Assembly (NCBI GenBank): GCA_000299095.1
Contig: CP003809.1
Coordinates: 1,279,203-1,343,202, forward strand
Origin: an alpha proteobacterium HIMB5
Lineage (GTDB): Bacteria; Pseudomonadota; Alphaproteobacteria; Pelagibacterales; Pelagibacteraceae
Reading direction: 5' to 3'
Length of the DNA: 64,000 nt
The translations under genes and the position numbers were made by a program. This document shows positions 8,717 to 18,334 of the stretch, piece by piece (the stretch's first letter is position 1; each line of letters starts with the position of its first letter). The notes beneath the pieces were generated by a model. It saw only the letters and a program-made list of their open reading frames with translations, searched no databases and was not told the origin of the DNA.

Positions 8717-10690
8717 ATGAGCTCTGAATTATCAAATTTAATTGACCTATATAAAAATAAAAAGTTTCTTCGGGCTGAAAAAAAATGCTCAGAATTAATT
8801 AAAAAAGTGAAACCCAATCATGATTTGTTAAATCTATATGCAATTATTTTATTTGAATTAAAAAAATATGAACAATCAATTGTTCAATTGAAAAAGTCAA
8901 TTGAAATAAATCCAAATTATTTTCAAGGTTATAATAGTCTTGGAAATGTGTTTTTAAAAAAAAATGAACTTGATGAAGCAATTAAAAATTATGATAAAGC
9001 AATTGAACTTAAAAATGACTATTTTGAAGCTTACCATAATAGAGGTAATGCATACCTGAAATTAAAAAAAAAAGACAAAGCTATAAATAATTATAATTTG
9101 TCTACAAAGTATAATCCAAATTATTTAGCCGCCTATAAAAGCAAAGTAGACTTATATTATAACTTTAAGAATTATGAACAAGCTTTGATTGAAATAGAAA
9201 ATGTTTTAAGATTAGATCCAAGCAATGATAAGATGTACCACAAAAAAGGAGATATCTTTACAGAAAAAAATCAATTAGATTTAGCATTAAGAAATTATGA
9301 AAACGCATATACTTTAAATCCTGACAAAGCATTTTTGCTAGGCAGTATTCAAATAACAAAAAATAAAATGTGTTATTGGAATGATTTTTTTCAATTAAAG
9401 AAAGAAGTAGAAAATAAAATTTTAGAAAATAAAAAAATTTCACCACCTTATACAGTAACTACAATTTATGACTCTCCTAAACTTCAACTAGAATGTAGTA
9501 AGGTTTGGCAAAGTGAATATAAATTTGAAAATAAAATAAATTTTAGATTTAATAAAAAATTTTCAAAAAAAATAAAAATTGGATTTTTTTCAGCAGATTT
9601 TAGAACACATGCCATGGGTCATTTAATGGTAAAAATGTTAGAGCAACATGATAAATCTATGTTTGAGCTTTATGGATTTTATTTTGGCCCTAAACTAAAT
9701 CCAAGTGATGAATTACAAAATAGAATAATTAAATGTTTTAGTAATTTTATAGAAATTAGTTTAATGACAGATTTAGAGGTAACGGAACTTTGCAGAAAAC
9801 TTGATATAGATATAGCGGTTGATTTTATGTGTTATACTGGAGACTATAATCGTTTTGGAGTATTTCTTCAAAGAGCTGCACCAATACAAGTCAATTTTTT
9901 AGGGTATCCTGGCACATCAGGATCAAAATGTATGGATTACATAGTTGCTGATAAAACTTTAATAACAGAAGACGAAAAAAAATTTTATTCAGAAAAAATA
10001 ATTTACCTACCAGACACTTATCAGCCCAATGAAGACTTAAAGAAAGTTTCTGTAAATTCAATAAGCAAACAATCACTTGGTTTAACCGAAGGATCATTTG
10101 TTTTCTGTTGTTTTAATTCTCATCAAAAAATTAATCCAATTATTTTTGATGTATGGCTTGAAATTTTAAAAAAAACAGAAAAGAGTGTTCTGTGGTTACT
10201 GAAAGATAATAAATTCTCAGAAAAAAATATCAAATTATACTGTGAAAAAAATAAAGTAGACCCAGATAGATTAATATTTGCAGATCGCGTAGAGTTAGAG
10301 GATCATTTACAGAGAATTCAATATGCAGATTTATTTTTAGACACCTTTCCATATAATGCACATACGACTTGCAGTGATGCGTTAAGGATGAATATTCCTG
10401 TTTTAACCTTAAAAGGAAACTCTTTTGCTAGCAGAGTTGCCTCTAGTCTTCTCAATTCTCTTGATCTAAGTGAATTAATAACCCATGATTTAAATAATTA
10501 TAAAGATGCTGCTTTAAAGATATATAAAGACCCTAGTTATTTAAAAAGTCTTAATGAAAAAATAAAGAATAATAAAGTTAAGTCTAATTTATTTAATTCC
10601 AAAATTTACACAAAAAATATTGAAAAGGCCTATCAGTCAATTTATAAAAATTATATTGATGGTAATAAACCACAAGACTTAGAGTTATAG
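8717..10690 (+). CDS. TPR-repeat O-GlcNAc transferase-like glycosyltransferase (GT41/SPINDLY family)
   Basis: 657 residues. Residues 1-235 hold about six tetratricopeptide repeats (for example YEQSIVQLKKSIEINPNYFQGYNSLG fits the 34-residue pattern). Residues 285-640 match the OGT catalytic region: GFFSADFRTHAMGHLM with the conserved His near 298, DFMCYTG, RAAPIQVNFLGYPGTSG near 390-407, FCCFNSHQKINP near 455, and DTFPYNAHTTCSDALRMNIPVLTL near 545. This family attaches a sugar to Ser/Thr of proteins or to glycans. It stands alone on the plus strand; its 3' end overlaps the end of convergent tsaD by six bases. Target unknown. Confidence 0.9.
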   Translation: MSSELSNLIDLYKNKKFLRAEKKCSELIKKVKPNHDLLNLYAIILFELKKYEQSIVQLKKSIEINPNYFQGYNSLGNVFLKKNELDEAIKNYDKAIELKNDYFEAYHNRGNAYLKLKKKDKAINNYNLSTKYNPNYLAAYKSKVDLYYNFKNYEQALIEIENVLRLDPSNDKMYHKKGDIFTEKNQLDLALRNYENAYTLNPDKAFLLGSIQITKNKMCYWNDFFQLKKEVENKILENKKISPPYTVTTIYDSPKLQLECSKVWQSEYKFENKINFRFNKKFSKKIKIGFFSADFRTHAMGHLMVKMLEQHDKSMFELYGFYFGPKLNPSDELQNRIIKCFSNFIEISLMTDLEVTELCRKLDIDIAVDFMCYTGDYNRFGVFLQRAAPIQVNFLGYPGTSGSKCMDYIVADKTLITEDEKKFYSEKIIYLPDTYQPNEDLKKVSVNSISKQSLGLTEGSFVFCCFNSHQKINPIIFDVWLEILKKTEKSVLWLLKDNKFSEKNIKLYCEKNKVDPDRLIFADRVELEDHLQRIQYADLFLDTFPYNAHTTCSDALRMNIPVLTLKGNSFASRVASSLLNSLDLSELITHDLNNYKDAALKIYKDPSYLKSLNEKIKNNKVKSNLFNSKIYTKNIEKAYQSIYKNYIDGNKPQDLEL

Positions 10691-11758
10691 TTTTACTCCC
10701 GCGCCTTTTAAAAATTTAGCGCTTTTATCTAACTGCCACCTTGGATTAGCAGCATAGTCTAGAGTATTAAATTCTTTATTTTTGTATTTTTCTAAACCAA
10801 CCATAGCAATCATTGCAGCATTATCACCACACAATTCTTTTGAAGGAAATATAGGCTCATATTTTCTCTCATTACAAAGATCAGAAAACATTATTCTAAG
10901 TTCTTTATTTGCTGCAACACCACCAGCTATCACAAATTTTTTATTTTTATTTTTTGTTAATTTTTCAAACTCATCAAAAGCAATGTTAGTTTTTTTATAC
11001 ATAATTTGTTTTATTGTTTCTTGAAATGAAGCTGCAATATCAAATTTATCTTGTTCTGATTTTATTGTTTTTGACAGTTTTAATATTGCTGTTTTTAGAC
11101 CTGCGAATGAAAGATTACAACCACCTCTATTAATTATAGGTTTCGGTAATTTGTATCTATTAGGATCTCCCTTTTTAGCCAACACTTCTATCTGTGGACC
11201 ACCCGGAAATTCAATGTTTAGTAATTTAGCAGTTTTGTCAAACGCCTCACCTAATGCATCATCGATAGTGGTACCTAAACGTTGATAACTTCCAAGTTTG
11301 TTTATACTTAAATATTGTGAATGACCACCAGAAATTAAAAGTAACAAATAAGGATAATTTAAGTTTGCATTTAGTTTTGGACTAAGCGCATGACCCTCTA
11401 AATGATTAACAGCAATAAATGGTTTTTTAATACAGTTAGCAAAACTTTTTCCAAAACTTAGACCTACCGATAGACAAACAACTAGTCCTGGACCTGCTGT
11501 TGAAGCAACTGCATCAATTTCATTAGCTTTAATCCTACTGTCATTAATTGCTTTTTTTGTAATTAGATCAATTTTCTCTAAATGAGATCTAGCTGCTAAC
11601 TCAGGAACTACACCTCCAAATTCCTTATGAACATCAATCTGACTTGATATTATGTTTGATAATATAATAGGTTTACCGTTTTTATCTTCAGTTAGTATTG
11701 CTGCAGCTGTTTCGTCACAACTAGATTCGATTCCAAGAATTATTGGTTTTTTTGTCAT
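10685..11758 (-). CDS. tsaD: tRNA N6-adenosine threonylcarbamoyltransferase TsaD
   Basis: 357 residues, full length. It shows the Kae1/TsaD signature: GIESSCDETAAAI at the start, the metal-binding NHLEGHALSP near 125-135, LLLISGGHSQ near 146, GLKTAIL and the ASKH-fold end AAMIAMVGL. With TsaB and TsaE it transfers threonylcarbamoyl from the adenylate to A37 of ANN-decoding tRNAs. It is divergent from hemC with 53 bases between, the same neighbourhood seen in many alphaproteobacteria. Confidence 0.97.
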   Translation of the reverse strand: MTKKPIILGIESSCDETAAAILTEDKNGKPIILSNIISSQIDVHKEFGGVVPELAARSHLEKIDLITKKAINDSRIKANEIDAVASTAGPGLVVCLSVGLSFGKSFANCIKKPFIAVNHLEGHALSPKLNANLNYPYLLLLISGGHSQYLSINKLGSYQRLGTTIDDALGEAFDKTAKLLNIEFPGGPQIEVLAKKGDPNRYKLPKPIINRGGCNLSFAGLKTAILKLSKTIKSEQDKFDIAASFQETIKQIMYKKTNIAFDEFEKLTKNKNKKFVIAGGVAANKELRIMFSDLCNERKYEPIFPSKELCGDNAAMIAMVGLEKYKNKEFNTLDYAANPRWQLDKSAKFLKGAGVKL

Positions 11759-11811
11759 AAAATAAATTATTATAAATTGTAAAATCTGAATAAAAAAGTG
11801 AATTTAAAAAT

Positions 11812-12732
11812 ATGAATAAAGAAATAATTATTGGAACCCGAGGAAGTAAACTTGCATTGATTTATGCACAAAAGGTAAAAGATCAACTTATAAAACTTGC
11901 CAATATTTCAGATGAACAAATTAAATTAAAAGAAATTGTAACAAAAGGCGATCAAGTAAAAGACAAAAGACTCTCTGAAATTGGAGGGAAGGGCTTATTT
12001 TCCAAAAATATTGAAATTGAATTATTAGAAGGCAATATAGATGTTGCTGTTCATGCACTTAAAGATATGCCCGCTAATGAAACTAAAAATTTATCTACAT
12101 ATGCTTATTTAAAAAGAAATGATCCAAGAGAAGTTTTCATTGCTAAAAATAATAAAAAAATTAGTGAACTAAATTTCAATGCAATTGTAGGCACGTCGTC
12201 ATATAGAAGAGAGTTTCAAATTAAAAAAATTAGAAATGACTTAGAAAGCAAGTTGATAAGAGGAAATGTAGACACAAGAATTAGAAAATTAGATGAAGGC
12301 CAATATGATGCTATAATGTTATCTTATGCAGGATTGGATGCTTTGAGTTTAAATAGTAGAATTTCTCAAACATTTTCCGTATCAGAAATATTACCAAGTG
12401 CAGGACAAGGTATTATAGCGTTACAATGTAGGTCAGATGATCAGGAAATTAAAACAACACTTAATAAAATAAACGATCATCATACAAAATTAAGAGCAAT
12501 CACAGAAAGAAATGTATTAAAAGTTTTAGATGGTGATTGTGAAACAGCTGTTGGCGTACATTCTGTAATTGAAGAAGACAAAATAACTCTTGAGGCAGAA
12601 TTGTTTTCTTTAGATGGCACACAAAGATTTTATGAAAAAAAAAGTTCAAATATTTTAAATTGTGAAAAATTAGGTATAGAGGTCGGTAAAATTTTAAAAG
12701 AAAAATCAAAAGATAGTTACAAAAAAAAATAA
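11812..12732 (+). CDS. hemC: Hydroxymethylbilane synthase (porphobilinogen deaminase)
   Basis: 306 residues, normal length. Landmarks: GTRGSKLAL near 8-16, EIGGKGLFSKNIE near 56-68, DVAVHALKDMP near 81-91 with the catalytic Asp, GTSSYRR near 127, and the dipyrromethane-cofactor cysteine in LDGDCETAVGVH near 243. It polymerises four porphobilinogens to preuroporphyrinogen in heme synthesis. hemD follows with a one-base TAATG overlap, so both enzymes of uroporphyrinogen III formation are coupled. Confidence 0.97.
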   Translation: MNKEIIIGTRGSKLALIYAQKVKDQLIKLANISDEQIKLKEIVTKGDQVKDKRLSEIGGKGLFSKNIEIELLEGNIDVAVHALKDMPANETKNLSTYAYLKRNDPREVFIAKNNKKISELNFNAIVGTSSYRREFQIKKIRNDLESKLIRGNVDTRIRKLDEGQYDAIMLSYAGLDALSLNSRISQTFSVSEILPSAGQGIIALQCRSDDQEIKTTLNKINDHHTKLRAITERNVLKVLDGDCETAVGVHSVIEEDKITLEAELFSLDGTQRFYEKKSSNILNCEKLGIEVGKILKEKSKDSYKKK

Positions 12733-13430
12733 TGCATATTTTATTAACAAGACCAATAGATGACAGTATTGAAATGATAGAAAAATTTAAATCACTAGGT
12801 CATGATGTGTCTCATCTACCATTATTAAATATAGAAAAAGTAAATCATGAAAATTTCAATTTTAATAATTACGATGCATTTATTTTTTCAAGCTCCAATT
12901 CAATTAAATTTCTGGACATAAAAAATATAAATAAAAATATCAAATGTTTTTCAGTAGGGTCTGCAACTGAAAAAAAAATTCGCGCGCTAGGATTTCAAAA
13001 TGTAATACCTGCTGAAGGCAGTGTTAATAGCTTGATAGAAATTATTCAAAATAATTTTGATACTTCAGACGGTAAATTATTATATATCAGTGGTGAAACT
13101 ATTGCTTATGAATTAGACAAAGATTTAAAAAACAAAGGATACAATATTGATAGATTAATTAATTACAAAACAAGTCATAATTATTTTAACGATATTAATT
13201 TTATTAAAGAGTTAAAAAAAAAAATACCAAATATTGTTTATATTTATTCTGAAAATAGTGCGAAAAGTTTTTTGAAATTCATTAATAATTCAGGCTTGAA
13301 AGATGATTGGATGGATACAAACTTAATGTGTATGGGCGAAAAAGCATCTACAATACTTAATGAGATAAAATGGAAAAAAATTTTTCTTTTTAATCCTGGA
13401 GAAGAAGAGTTTTTGTTATATAAAATTTAA
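12732..13430 (+). CDS. hemD: Uroporphyrinogen-III synthase
   Basis: 232 residues. HemD sequences are highly divergent; the identification uses the opening ILLTRPIDDS, the FIFSSSNSIKF stretch near 51-61 (the conserved 'FTS..av..f' position), FSVGSATEKKIRALGF near 75-90, and direct coupling to hemC. The two-lobed alpha/beta layout fits. It closes and inverts ring D of hydroxymethylbilane. The mechanosensitive channel gene starts three bases after its stop. Confidence 0.9.
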   Translation: MHILLTRPIDDSIEMIEKFKSLGHDVSHLPLLNIEKVNHENFNFNNYDAFIFSSSNSIKFLDIKNINKNIKCFSVGSATEKKIRALGFQNVIPAEGSVNSLIEIIQNNFDTSDGKLLYISGETIAYELDKDLKNKGYNIDRLINYKTSHNYFNDINFIKELKKKIPNIVYIYSENSAKSFLKFINNSGLKDDWMDTNLMCMGEKASTILNEIKWKKIFLFNPGEEEFLLYKI

Positions 13431-13432
13431 TT

Positions 13433-14518
13433 ATGGAATTATTTAATAATTTTTCAGATGTCTTTTTGTCGGTTTGGAATAAAGGAATTCTTGGCGTAGA
13501 TATTTTTCAAATTTTAATTGGAGTAGGAATTTTTCTTTTATTTTTAATATTTAGAGGAATCATAAGTAAATTAATAATTAAAAAGTTAGAGTTAATTTCT
13601 AAAAGAACCACAAACAAACTAGATGATACATTTGTTAAATCAATGGTGGGTCCAGCAAGATTTTTACCAATTGTCTTAGGTTTTTTTATTGCAAGTTATT
13701 ACATGACATTTTCTGTTGAAGGCAGGGAAGTTGTAGATACTATAAATAGAACATTAATCACTATTCTTATTTTTTGGGTCATACACCAAATTATAGAACC
13801 TATTTCTTATATCTTAAGTGGTTTAGACCAAATTTTAACTAGAGAGTTAATTGGTTGGATTATTAAATCATTAAAAATTTTAATTTTTATTTTAGGTCTC
13901 GCAGCAGTTTTAGAATTATGGGGAATAAAAATAGGACCAATCATTGCAGGTTTAGGATTATTTGGTGTTGCCGTCGCTCTTGGTGCTCAAGATTTATTTA
14001 AAAATTTAATTTCTGGTATTTTGGTTTTAGTTGAAAAAAGATTTAAAATTGGTGACTGGATTTCTGTCGATGGAGTTATTGAAGGTATAGTTGAAAAAAT
14101 TGGATTTAGATCCACAACTATTAGAAAATTTGATAAATCTCTGGCAATAATTCCAAACTTCCAGTTTGCAGAAAATGCAGTTGTAAACGTAAGTGAAACA
14201 TCAAACTGGTTGATTAGTTGGAATATCACATTGCAATATGACACCACAGTTGACCAACTTAAAACTATCAGAAATGAAATTGAGAAGTATATATTGGAAA
14301 GCAAGGACTTTGATATTAAGGTTGGTGTTGCGGTTAGAGTTGATAAATTTTCAGACAGTTCAATTGATATGTATGTTCGTTGTTTTACAAATAGTAGAAG
14401 TTGGAATGATTGGCTTTCAATAAAAGAAAGATTGGCAATAAAAATTAAGGAAATAGTTGAGGGCAACAAAGCGTCATTCGCGTTCCCGAGCCAATCAATT
14501 TATGTTGAAAAAAAATGA
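13433..14518 (+). CDS. MscS-family mechanosensitive ion channel
   Basis: 361 residues. There are four or five predicted membrane segments (about 19-40, 73-90, 102-125, 140-165 and the pore helix). The pore-lining TM3 signature is clear: GLGLFGVAVALGAQDLFKNLISG near 172-195, followed by the beta domain KRFKIGDWISVDGVIEGIVEKIGFRSTTIR. Such channels open under membrane tension and release solutes during osmotic downshift. Length is slightly above E. coli MscS owing to an extra N-terminal helix pair. It follows hemD and its stop overlaps yggT (ATGA). Confidence 0.95.
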   Translation: MELFNNFSDVFLSVWNKGILGVDIFQILIGVGIFLLFLIFRGIISKLIIKKLELISKRTTNKLDDTFVKSMVGPARFLPIVLGFFIASYYMTFSVEGREVVDTINRTLITILIFWVIHQIIEPISYILSGLDQILTRELIGWIIKSLKILIFILGLAAVLELWGIKIGPIIAGLGLFGVAVALGAQDLFKNLISGILVLVEKRFKIGDWISVDGVIEGIVEKIGFRSTTIRKFDKSLAIIPNFQFAENAVVNVSETSNWLISWNITLQYDTTVDQLKTIRNEIEKYILESKDFDIKVGVAVRVDKFSDSSIDMYVRCFTNSRSWNDWLSIKERLAIKIKEIVEGNKASFAFPSQSIYVEKK

Positions 14519-14805
14519 TTGCTATATTTTACTTAGCTTTACAAATTTTAAAACTTTATTCATATGTAGTTGTAGCAAATGTTGTTATAAGCTGGTTAAT
14601 AGCTTTTAACGTTCTTAATACGGGAAATCGATTTGTTTATGCTATTTTAGAACTTACTTATCGATTAACTGATCCAATTTTAGTAAAGATAAGAAGATTT
14701 TTACCTAACCTGGGATCATTAGACATATCTCCAATTATATTACTTTTGTTGATTTGGTTTATAGAAATGTGTATGAAGCTCTACATCGCACCATTAATTT
14801 TTTAA
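14515..14805 (+). CDS. YggT family membrane protein
   Basis: 96 residues with two hydrophobic helices and the YggT hallmark between them: YRLTDPILVKIRRFLPNLGSLDISPIILLL near 49-79. YggT proteins are linked to ion homeostasis and, in plastids (CCB3), to cytochrome assembly; the bacterial role is not settled. The start ATG overlaps the mechanosensitive channel stop, and folD begins three bases after this gene, so hemC to folD looks like one transcript. Confidence 0.92.
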   Translation: MIAIFYLALQILKLYSYVVVANVVISWLIAFNVLNTGNRFVYAILELTYRLTDPILVKIRRFLPNLGSLDISPIILLLLIWFIEMCMKLYIAPLIF

Positions 14806-14808
14806 TTT

Positions 14809-15654
14809 ATGATTTTAATAGACGGAAAAAAAGCAGCAGCTGAACTAAGAGAAGAACTTAAACAAGAAGTTACGGAGTTAAAAAGCAAACATAATAAAGT
14901 TCCTGGACTAACTGTAATATTAATTGGAGAGTTGGCACCAAGTAAAATTTACGTAAGAAACAAAGAAAAATCTGCTACAGAGGTTGGATTAAAATCAGAA
15001 GTAATTAGATACCCAGAAAATGTTGAGGAGAAAACTGTATTAGATAAAATTGATGAGCTTAATAAAGATGATAGTGTCTCAGGTATATTAGTTCAGTTAC
15101 CTTTACCAAAACATATTGATAAACAAAAAGTGATAGAAGCAATCTCACCATCAAAAGATGTAGATGGTTTTCATCCAATGAATGTAGGAAATTTATCCTC
15201 TGGATATGAAAGTTCTGTGCCTTGCACACCACTTGGATGTTATTTATTAATTAAAAAAATTGAGCCAAACTTAAGTGGAAAAAAAGCAGTAGTTGTTGGA
15301 AGATCAAATTTAAATGGAAAACCAATGACTCAATTACTTTTAAAAGAAAATTGCACAGTAACTATTACCCATTCAAGAACAAAAAATCTTAAAGCAGAGT
15401 GTTTAGAAGCAGATATTATTGTAGCTGCAGTTGGAATTCCAGAATTAGTTAAAGGAGACTGGGTCAAAAAAGATGCGATTGTAATTGATGTAGGAATTAA
15501 CAAGACAGATAATGGTATTGTTGGAGATGTTGCGTTCGATGAAGTTTCAAAATACGCAAAAGCTCTAACTCCTGTCCCAGGTGGAGTTGGGCCAATGACA
15601 ATTGCTTGTTTGTTAAAAAATACTATTGAGTGTTTTAAAAGATCCCAAAAATAA
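14809..15654 (+). CDS. folD: Bifunctional methylenetetrahydrofolate dehydrogenase/cyclohydrolase
   Basis: 281 residues, standard length. Key elements: YVRNKEK with the catalytic Tyr and Lys near 50-56, VQLPLPKHID near 100, SKDVDGFHPMNVG near 121, the NADP-binding VVVGRSNLNGKPM near 163-175, and the C-terminal TPVPGGVGPMTIACLL. It interconverts 5,10-methylene-, methenyl- and 10-formyl-tetrahydrofolate. 10-formyl-THF feeds PurH, whose gene lies at the left edge of the window. Confidence 0.97.
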   Translation: MILIDGKKAAAELREELKQEVTELKSKHNKVPGLTVILIGELAPSKIYVRNKEKSATEVGLKSEVIRYPENVEEKTVLDKIDELNKDDSVSGILVQLPLPKHIDKQKVIEAISPSKDVDGFHPMNVGNLSSGYESSVPCTPLGCYLLIKKIEPNLSGKKAVVVGRSNLNGKPMTQLLLKENCTVTITHSRTKNLKAECLEADIIVAAVGIPELVKGDWVKKDAIVIDVGINKTDNGIVGDVAFDEVSKYAKALTPVPGGVGPMTIACLLKNTIECFKRSQK

Positions 15655-15732
15655 GGACTTTTTAAAAAAGTTTAATTGTCTCAACGACTGTATTGATCAA
15701 ATATTTTCTCTTCACTTTGATAATGTTTCTAA

Positions 15733-15942
15733 ATGAAGAAGCCAAAATATGAATATAGAATTGCTATAATCATGATATTGCTTACGGCAGTTCCAATTGG
15801 TGCAACACAGCTTGGTTGGTATCTTTATGGAAAACAAGTTGGTTTTGATTATGGTATGATAGCAGGAACTTTTGCAGTAATATTAGCTGGGTATTTAATG
15901 TACGAAAAAGGTTGGAGAAACGAAGATGAGGATGAGGATTAA
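15733..15942 (+). CDS. Small two-helix membrane protein, unknown
   Basis: 69 residues: a short basic N-terminus, two hydrophobic segments (about 9-29 and 37-54), and a strongly acidic tail rich in Glu and Asp. No family recognised. It follows folD after 78 bases, a space that holds only a weak A/T palindrome (15657-15671), and is directly followed by the SHOCT-domain gene three bases later. The pair probably forms its own small operon. Real by codon use and tight spacing; function unknown. Confidence 0.65.
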   Translation: MKKPKYEYRIAIIMILLTAVPIGATQLGWYLYGKQVGFDYGMIAGTFAVILAGYLMYEKGWRNEDEDED

Positions 15943-15945
15943 TTA

Positions 15946-16230
15946 ATGGAAAAAATAATTTTTTTTGGATTAGCAGTACCAATTCTTGGTTTTGTTTTTT
16001 ATTTAGGTGGTTCGGCAATAATGAAAGGTTTCAAAGCTAAGGTTGAGTTTGCACCAAAAAAAAATCAAGATGAGGAGACAGATCAATCTCAATCAGAATT
16101 AGATACCAACATTACTAACACAAATAATAATCTTAGTTCAGAGTTAGCAAATTTAAATAATCTCCTTAAAGATGGGGTTTTGACCCAAGAAGAATTTGAT
16201 AAAGCGAAAAAGAAAATTCTAGATATTTAA
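15946..16230 (+). CDS. SHOCT-domain membrane-anchored protein
   Basis: 94 residues: one N-terminal transmembrane helix (about 4-24), a hydrophilic Gln/Asn/Glu-rich linker, and a C-terminal SHOCT motif, LANLNNLLKDGVLTQEEFD near 67-85. SHOCT is a short oligomerisation domain found at protein ends; it gives no catalytic function. Its stop overlaps the convergent MBL-fold gene by four bases. Confidence 0.8.
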   Translation: MEKIIFFGLAVPILGFVFYLGGSAIMKGFKAKVEFAPKKNQDEETDQSQSELDTNITNTNNNLSSELANLNNLLKDGVLTQEEFDKAKKKILDI

Positions 16231-17216
16231 TTATAATTTAATAATTTTTTGAGTGGACTTATTTCACCAATTTTAAAGATAATAGCATCCTCTTTATTAA
16301 AACCAAATTTTTCAGCGCTATCTTTAAATCTCATTCGAGGTTCCATTATAGGTTCTAATGATAAAACAAAAGTACCCCAGTGGGTTCCCAAAACTTTTTT
16401 ACTTTTTAAATCCTGAGCAATATTAAGAGCCTCTTCAGGAGTTGTATGATAAATCGACTTGTCAAACATTGGTCTAAAATTATATGCTCCAATATTAATC
16501 ATTGATAAATCAATAGGTCCATATTTTTGTCCAAGATCTTTATAGATGTTTCCATATCCAGTATCACATGCAAAAAATATTTTTTTGTTTTTATATTCAA
16601 TTAAAAAATTTCCCCATAATGTTTTATTGGTATCAGTTAGACTTCTCTTTGACCAATGAACAGCAGGTAATAATGAAATCTTTAAATCTTTGTTAATTTG
16701 TATTTCATCATACCAGTCCATTTCGTTTACATCTTTGTATTTTTTGAAATATTTACCAAGCTTAAGAGGAAGCAAAACCTTTGCATCTTTATAAGGAAAT
16801 TTTCTAATGGTTGACATATCCTGGTGGTCATAATGATTGTGTGTAAGTAGAAACACATCTGTTTTTGGAATTTCTTTTAACTGAATAGCAGGCTCAACAT
16901 ATCTTTTTGGACCAAATATTAAAGGACCTGCATTATTTGAAAAAACTGGATCAGTAATGACTGTTGTTTTACCTAATTTGATTAAGAATGTAGCATGTCC
17001 TATCCAAGCAATATAATCGTCATCTTTTAATTTATCTAAATTTTCTTTAACTATTTTTTTATCAATGACATGATCTTTGGGAACAGTAATATCAATTTTC
17101 TTTTTTTCTTTAATAAATGTTTTATAGGAAAATTTTATATCATTAGCTCTAACAGGTGATCCTTCAGGATTTCTAAAAGTCCCATCTGGTAAATGATGAT
17201 AAGGTTTTTCTGCCAT
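16227..17216 (-). CDS. MBL-fold metal-dependent hydrolase (NAPE-PLD/UlaG-like)
   Basis: 329 residues. The metallo-beta-lactamase metal motif THNHYDHQD is near 126-134, with further ligands in LPAVHWSKRS near 183 and FACDTGYG near 216, and a C-terminal GTHWGTF. The opening YHHLPDGTFRNPEGSP and the arrangement resemble NAPE-hydrolysing phospholipase D-type MBL proteins of Gram-negative bacteria. Substrate is not predictable; a lipid phosphodiester is possible. It lies 52 bases downstream of the sugar dehydrogenase gene on the same strand. Confidence 0.87.
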   Translation of the reverse strand: MAEKPYHHLPDGTFRNPEGSPVRANDIKFSYKTFIKEKKKIDITVPKDHVIDKKIVKENLDKLKDDDYIAWIGHATFLIKLGKTTVITDPVFSNNAGPLIFGPKRYVEPAIQLKEIPKTDVFLLTHNHYDHQDMSTIRKFPYKDAKVLLPLKLGKYFKKYKDVNEMDWYDEIQINKDLKISLLPAVHWSKRSLTDTNKTLWGNFLIEYKNKKIFFACDTGYGNIYKDLGQKYGPIDLSMINIGAYNFRPMFDKSIYHTTPEEALNIAQDLKSKKVLGTHWGTFVLSLEPIMEPRMRFKDSAEKFGFNKEDAIIFKIGEISPLKKLLNYN

Positions 17217-17268
17217 TGTTAAATTAATACAATTATAAAAAATAATTCCAATTAGAAAAAAAATTTAA

Positions 17269-18333
17269 TCATTTTTTTTCCATAAGCCATAAATTATTTT
17301 CAGATAAAAAATAAATTTTACCATTGTTTGGATGAACTTGAATATCTCTAATTCTTCCAATCTTATCCTTAAAAATTATTTTTTCTTGAACATTTTCTAA
17401 ATCATTGAAGATTAATTTTCTTAAAGATTTGTCTTTTAACGACGTGATTAAAGCGTGGCCATTCCATTCTTTAAACTCATTTCCTTTGTAGATTGTAATT
17501 GCGCTAGTTGCAATTGATGGAACCCAATATTGAATTGCCTTTGTAAAACCTGGTTTCCATTTTGGTCCAATTGGAATTCCAGAATAATTTTTTCCACCCC
17601 AACCTAAAATTTTCCAACCATAGTTTTCACCTTTTTTAATTTCTCCAAACCAATCACCACCTCTAGCACCATGGTTGCTTGCATAAATTTTTCCATCAAA
17701 AGATGAATAGGTAAGACCCTGTGGATTACGAACACCAATTTGATAAATTTCTGGCAACCAATTTGATTTACCCTCAAATTTTGGATTATCTTTTGGAATA
17801 CTACCATCTAAATGAATTCTAATGATACTTCCAGGATGGTTAGTTGGATCTTGAGCAATCATTCCACCACCTCTTTCACCAGTAGATGCAAATAAATAAT
17901 TATCCTTAATAGCCAGTCTTGATCCAAAATGATAACCAGAATCTATGGGTGGGTTTGCTTGAAATATATTTCTAAAATTTAAACTTTTTTTATCTAATGT
18001 TGCTCTACCTATTGAAGTGCTTGTCTTCCAGTTCCCTCTATCTTCTGTGTAGGAAATCCATAATTGATTATTTTGATAGAGAATATCTAAAAGTCCACCT
18101 TGACCAGATACTGTAAAATTTAAATTATGGTTTACAATTTCTGTATTACCATTTGAAACATTAACAATTTTAATTTTTCCATTTTTTTCAGTTATTATTA
18201 ATTCGTTTTCATTAATAAAAGATGATCCCCAAGGTTCATCAAGATTTGTAATTTTAGTAAATGATAAGTTTTCTGAAAAACTTTTTTCAGAACAAAAGAA
18301 CAGAAAGAATAATATAAGAAAATATTTTTTCAC
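17269..18333 (-). CDS. PQQ-dependent sugar dehydrogenase-like periplasmic protein (GSDH/YliI type)
   Basis: 354 residues if the GTG at 18333 is the start, two bases from the end of the SDR gene; this gives a clean signal peptide (KKYFLILFFLFFC then FSEN). The upstream ATG at 18369 would add 12 residues inside the SDR gene. Beta-propeller motifs of the glucose/sorbosone dehydrogenase family are present: FGSRLAI, STGERGGG near 155, GVRNPQGLTY near 202, and NHGARGGDWFGEIKKGENYGW near 224-244. Family members oxidise aldoses using PQQ. No PQQ biosynthesis gene is in the window, so cofactor supply and activity are unproven. Confidence 0.87.
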   Translation of the reverse strand: MKKYFLILFFLFFCSEKSFSENLSFTKITNLDEPWGSSFINENELIITEKNGKIKIVNVSNGNTEIVNHNLNFTVSGQGGLLDILYQNNQLWISYTEDRGNWKTSTSIGRATLDKKSLNFRNIFQANPPIDSGYHFGSRLAIKDNYLFASTGERGGGMIAQDPTNHPGSIIRIHLDGSIPKDNPKFEGKSNWLPEIYQIGVRNPQGLTYSSFDGKIYASNHGARGGDWFGEIKKGENYGWKILGWGGKNYSGIPIGPKWKPGFTKAIQYWVPSIATSAITIYKGNEFKEWNGHALITSLKDKSLRKLIFNDLENVQEKIIFKDKIGRIRDIQVHPNNGKIYFLSENNLWLMEKK

Positions 18334-18334
18334 T

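Noticed and set aside
15657..15671. ACTTTTT-A-AAAAAGT palindrome after folD
   Set aside because: All A/T beyond the end pairs and no GC-rich stem or T run, so not a credible terminator.
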